NCBI GenBank assembly: GCA_023079485.1
Contig: CM041085.1
Span: 94,871,115-94,935,114, forward strand
DNA length: 64,000 nt
Source of the DNA: Archilochus colubris
Taxonomy: Eukaryota; Chordata; Aves; Apodiformes; Trochilidae
Direction of reading: 5' to 3'
How positions within the stretch are numbered: position 1 is the first letter of the stretch; each line of letters begins with the position of its first letter. This document shows positions 60,297 to 64,000 of this stretch, one piece after another. The notes below the pieces were generated by a model, which did no database searches, was not told where the DNA came from, and saw nothing but the letters and a program-made list of their open reading frames with translations. The position numbers were made by a program, and so were the translations under genes.

Positions 60297-61899
60297 GAAT
60301 AAATAAAAGCAAAACCAGAGAATAGTAAAAAAAAATAGTGTTGGTTTTCGGGCTAAAATTATGCCAAAAACACAGGATCAGATTATATGATCCAGATAGA
60401 TTCATACAAGACTTCTATAAAAATATTTTCTTATGCCAAAATATGATAAACTGTACTTTTGCACTAATCATATAGCATACAGTCTTGGAAAAGGATAGAT
60501 TTATCAGTTTTCATATGCATCAGGTTTATTGTCAGAGACTTGCCTGACATACAAGAGATTACTTTTTAATTATGATCGTGGTAAGGTGATTTACATCGTA
60601 TCAAATGATAAGAAGCTTATTCTTCATTTACACCAATAAAAGACAGTACAGATGGGACAAATTTAAAGTAATTCAAATTACTTTAAACAGTCTTCAAGAT
60701 TTAAATGAAAATCTATCCTTATTACATTTTTCATGAATATCAACAGTAAGTACAAGGTATGTTCCTCCTTTATGTTTTTTGCCAATAACATGGTTAGTGC
60801 TTTTGTCCTTGTAATGTGTGGGTAAAGTTGGTGTCTAACTTTTTTTCCTTATCTCAAATCTGGAGGCAAGTACGATGATATACTGTAGCTACTAAGGTGC
60901 TATAGTTGGAAATAGAGAAAGGAAATAGTATTGGCAAAACATGAAGCAGTGCAAATTTTTACAAAGAATCAGACAACAGTGGTATTTGAGGGATCAAAAC
61001 TTTAAAAAAAATGGCTTGAAATTTGTGTTTCATTGCATATCACAAAAAGTGCAATACACAAAAATCATGTACTGTAGGGGAATTATAGTTTCAAAATTAC
61101 ATATATTGTAGTTATATGTGTTGTAGCAGAACTGGCTGAAAATAAATTTAGGAAGAAAAAGAAAATCTGGGTATGGCCCCAAATATAAATAGAACAGATA
61201 GAAGTTAAATAATAGGGTTTACACTGTTCATTTACTTTTCTTTTAACTCTTCACTAGTCTCAATACATTTGGTAAAATCCTACAGGAACTTTATATTGGA
61301 AAATATTCAGAAGAAAATCAAAAAGCAACAGATACTGAAGTTCAACTTTTATTAAAGAGTACGATTCCTGAATAAATATGAAGGACTGAGATAGGAGTGG
61401 CTGGAGACTATAAAAAATATATGAAAGGGGACTTGCACAATAAATGAGTGATTAACGTAAGGAAATAAGAATGAGATATTCAGGATTACATCACTACATA
61501 GAGTAAAGTGAAGGGTTTTAATTAAGTGTCTGAAGATAAATAGGAACAGAAGAAAGGCTTTAAGCCTCATTCTTCATCTCTTTCCAGCAGTGGTGGTTAG
61601 TCAATACTTAAGCAAGAGTAAGAAAAATGCAAACGTGCTTGAGCTTAATGTCCTAATTTCAGCACAGTGGTTTGCTGATCTAGACAAGGTTTCTATATAC
61701 TTAGTAACCTAAATCCATGTCTTTTCTATAGATATAACCTGTTTCCATCTGTTGTCATGTGTCTTTTGTTGAAGAATTCCATCCCTTAGAAGAACAATTT
61801 TGTTGTCTTTATTTTGATCTGGATTCATTTATTAGTCTCTAATCTCTGACCTGCAAGAATTCTTAAACCCTATCCACACACTTTTTTTCCAAACATAAA
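60297..61899. other. AT-rich sequence, no gene recognised
   Basis: No supported feature was seen. Confidence 0.5.
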
Positions 61900-63110
61900 A
61901 ATTTAGTTTTCCTTGGCACTGGAACCAGTCCGTACCGTGTTCATCCTTGTCTTCCTCTAGTGTTCTGTTCTATATTTCCTTTTAGAGATTAAGGAGACCA
62001 TAACTGTAGGTAGTATTCAAGGTGTTAATAAAAATTCTTCCAGTAATTTTTTTTTTTATTCTTTCTTCTTCCCTAATAATTTTGAAAATTTTTTCCTCAC
62101 TGCTACCAGGTACTGAGTTGACATTTTATGAAGCAATCTGCAGTAAAACAAGATCTTCTCCTGAATGACATCAGTGACTTCAGAGTCTATAATTTTGCAT
62201 GAAACTTTTGCTAATGCATTTTTTCATATTTATCTCAACAGCATTGTGTCTGTCATTTAATTCCCAGTTACTCAGTCTCATATTTCTTCATATCTTCATC
62301 TAAACCTTGTCCTTATTATTCTAAAAAATCTAGTATCTTCAGTAAACTTTCATGCCTCTCTGATCTCTCTGCTTCACATCATTTATGTGTACTTTGAGAA
62401 ACACAGATTACAACACATATTCCTCATGAATTCCACTGCTGACAGAACCCGGCTCTCTTGAAATAATTTACTCCTGTTCTGTTTCTTATTTTGACAAGTT
62501 ACGTACCTGTATGAGGACCTTTTTCTTCTGCCCTGCCATCTTAAATTCTTTTGCTGATAGTATTTGCCAATACACTTTCTGGAATCACAGACTTATTACA
62601 TCCAAGTTTTCCTGGAGCAAGTGTTGCAGAATCAGTCACTTCTGCTGTTTGGGCAGGCTTGAGCAAAAGCATACACATTACTCATTTAAACATTAACCTA
62701 CTTATCACATGTAAAAAGAAGTAACACTTTCCATGTGATTGCTGAGCTGCTGAAGCAAAATGTGAGGATGTGGGGACCTGCTCCATGTCTCTGGCAGACA
62801 CTGGCAATGTGCTATGAGTACAGTTCACCAGGAGAGGCACTGATAGAGCAATTCCTTTATCTGCTCTCCCTTTCTTCCTTTTCTCATAGGAGTTCTGATA
62901 TCATTTTGTGCTTGCACTGTCTGCTAGGGACTGAATCAAAAATTTTCCCTTATCAGCAGCCTTACAGACCACCTTGGAGTGTCTGTGAGCCTGTGTTGAC
63001 TATTCCACTGATTGGAATAGTCAGTTGTCCACTGATTCTAGCTCTTGTAAGATTCTTATTCTATAAAAGATTAGCAAGGATAATTTCATTCATTCTTTCA
63101 TGAGAAATGA
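61900..63110 (-). mobile_element. Ancient CR1 LINE remnant (minus strand)
   Basis: Although strongly decayed, the segment keeps the order of an old CR1 in reverse. On the plus strand it has GAGGACCTTTTTCTTCTGCC and CTGTTCTGTTTCTTATTTTG near 62470-62535. At 62570-62610, CACTTTCTGGAATCACAGAC is cognate to the 'AFDTV'-side block. GTGTTGACTATTCCACTGAT near 62993 is cognate to the block before the GRSCQ region. On the minus strand, 62366-62390 reads FLKVHINDVK, like the CR1 LFNIFINDL. An unalignable piece lies at about 62640-62920. Both ends are soft. The subfamily appears to be one shared widely by reptiles and birds. Confidence 0.6.
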
Positions 63111-64000
63111 AACCAAACACTTTGTTAAGCACCTTTCTCACAAAACTAAATTAATAATGGTAAAACAATTTGAGGGTTAAAATCATGCAAATTCATGTCT
63201 TTTTCTTGAAAGAATGTAAATATTAGGAAAAGGTGTTGCAATTTGCATCTATTAATAGCTAGTGATGGTCCTGTTCCAGATAGCTATCTGGTTCTAAAGA
63301 ACTCATTTATTTATAATTTTAGGCCTCCATTTAACACCTTAAAATATAATTCCTTTTCTAGTTTTAACCTACTACCTCCTATTTTTACTGTTTCTGGCAT
63401 ATATTGTGTCTTTTCTTTTGCATTCATAGCCCTTTGTCATTCAGGGTTTTATAGATGTCTATAACATTTTAGTCAAAGGAGAACTAGTTGAAAACCCACT
63501 TGTCCTTTTTCATTATCTTTGAGATTGCTATTCAACTGAGCTTCTTTAAATGGAATTACATGTCTGTGATGAAAGTCCTGACTGTAATTATGAAAATATA
63601 TTATATACATCCTATATTTGAGAGCTACTTTCTCCACTGAACCTTTGGCTAAATACATCTAAATGTGGATATTGGTTCATTGACTTTAATAGGCCTGCTG
63701 CTGACATATATCTCTCCCACCAGAAACTTCAGACTCAATCTAACAAATCTCTATCTCTCATTTGTTTTTAAAAGTTCCCAATACTTGTTTATAGTTCATA
63801 AACATTAACTGAATCAGGATTTGTTGGTTTGGATGGGTTTTTTTCCCCTAGAAAAATAATTTGAATCTCTGGTGAAAAACTGTCAGTCAGTATACTGTAA
63901 GGTAAAAATTCATATGAATTTATGAACAGCCTATGTATTTCAGCACAGCTTCTATTCTACAAAGAAAAGGGATTTCTAAATCTTAACAGAGATGATTCTC
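63111..64000. other. AT-rich sequence, no gene recognised
   Basis: No supported feature. The ancient CR1 might extend further into this stretch, but I could not align it. Confidence 0.45.

Noticed and set aside
1..64000. Search for tRNA, rRNA, operons or a novel multi-gene system
   Set aside because: No cloverleaf-type tRNA, ribosomal segment, gene cluster or coordinated set of open frames was seen. Dense features are all retrotransposon-derived.

Overview
This window looks like intergenic or deep-intronic DNA from a bird nuclear genome. The main evidence is the repeat content. CR1 non-LTR retrotransposon fragments are the dominant recognisable class, and many end in the CR1 3' octamer (ATTCTRTG-like). 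Several long terminal repeats begin TGTCATGGTTTAG, a terminus I know from avian ERVL-type LTRs. The DNA is AT-rich, with no recognisable protein-coding exon, tRNA, rRNA, CRISPR array or bacterial-type operon. Family names rest on remembered consensus sequences and on comparisons between copies inside the window. No database search was run.

Layout. 0-5.8 kb: AT-rich unique DNA with a CR1 (about 1466-2181) and an older, heavily decayed CR1 reverse-transcriptase remnant (about 3930-4320). 5.8-7.3 kb: a stack of LTRs, made of a plus-strand U3-like fragment with CCAAT and TATA boxes, a minus-strand ERVL-type LTR, and a 320-bp LTR of another family inserted into it with a 6-bp target duplication. 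7.3-19.9 kb: mostly unique DNA, two CR1 fragments and a long pyrimidine tract. 19.9-25.9 kb: a repeat-dense block with one plus and one minus ERVL-type LTR and four CR1 pieces, one of them bracketed by an exact 11-bp duplication. 27.0-28.5 kb: a long minus-strand CR1 that still shows reverse-transcriptase sequence. 28.5-35 kb: the longest repeat-poor stretch. 35-46.4 kb: five further CR1 insertions, including two long plus-strand copies with reverse-transcriptase remnants and a head-to-head junction, plus an (AATAG)n microsatellite. 46.4-54.3 kb: unique DNA with a 41-T run and a strong inverted repeat. 54.4-54.7 kb: an intact 320-bp solo LTR with a 6-bp target duplication. 55-64 kb: an ATT-type microsatellite, a probable MIR SINE relic, a decayed ERVL-type LTR and a very old minus-strand CR1.

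There is no gene set acting together here. The window is best read as a layered record of insertions: deeply decayed CR1 and MIR first, then younger CR1 copies, then solo LTRs of at least two families. I did not find a previously undescribed functional system. The most checkable novelties are the nested LTR stack, the two 320-bp LTRs, the CR1 with a clean target duplication, the inverted repeat near 52.1 kb and one unexplained 140-codon reading frame.
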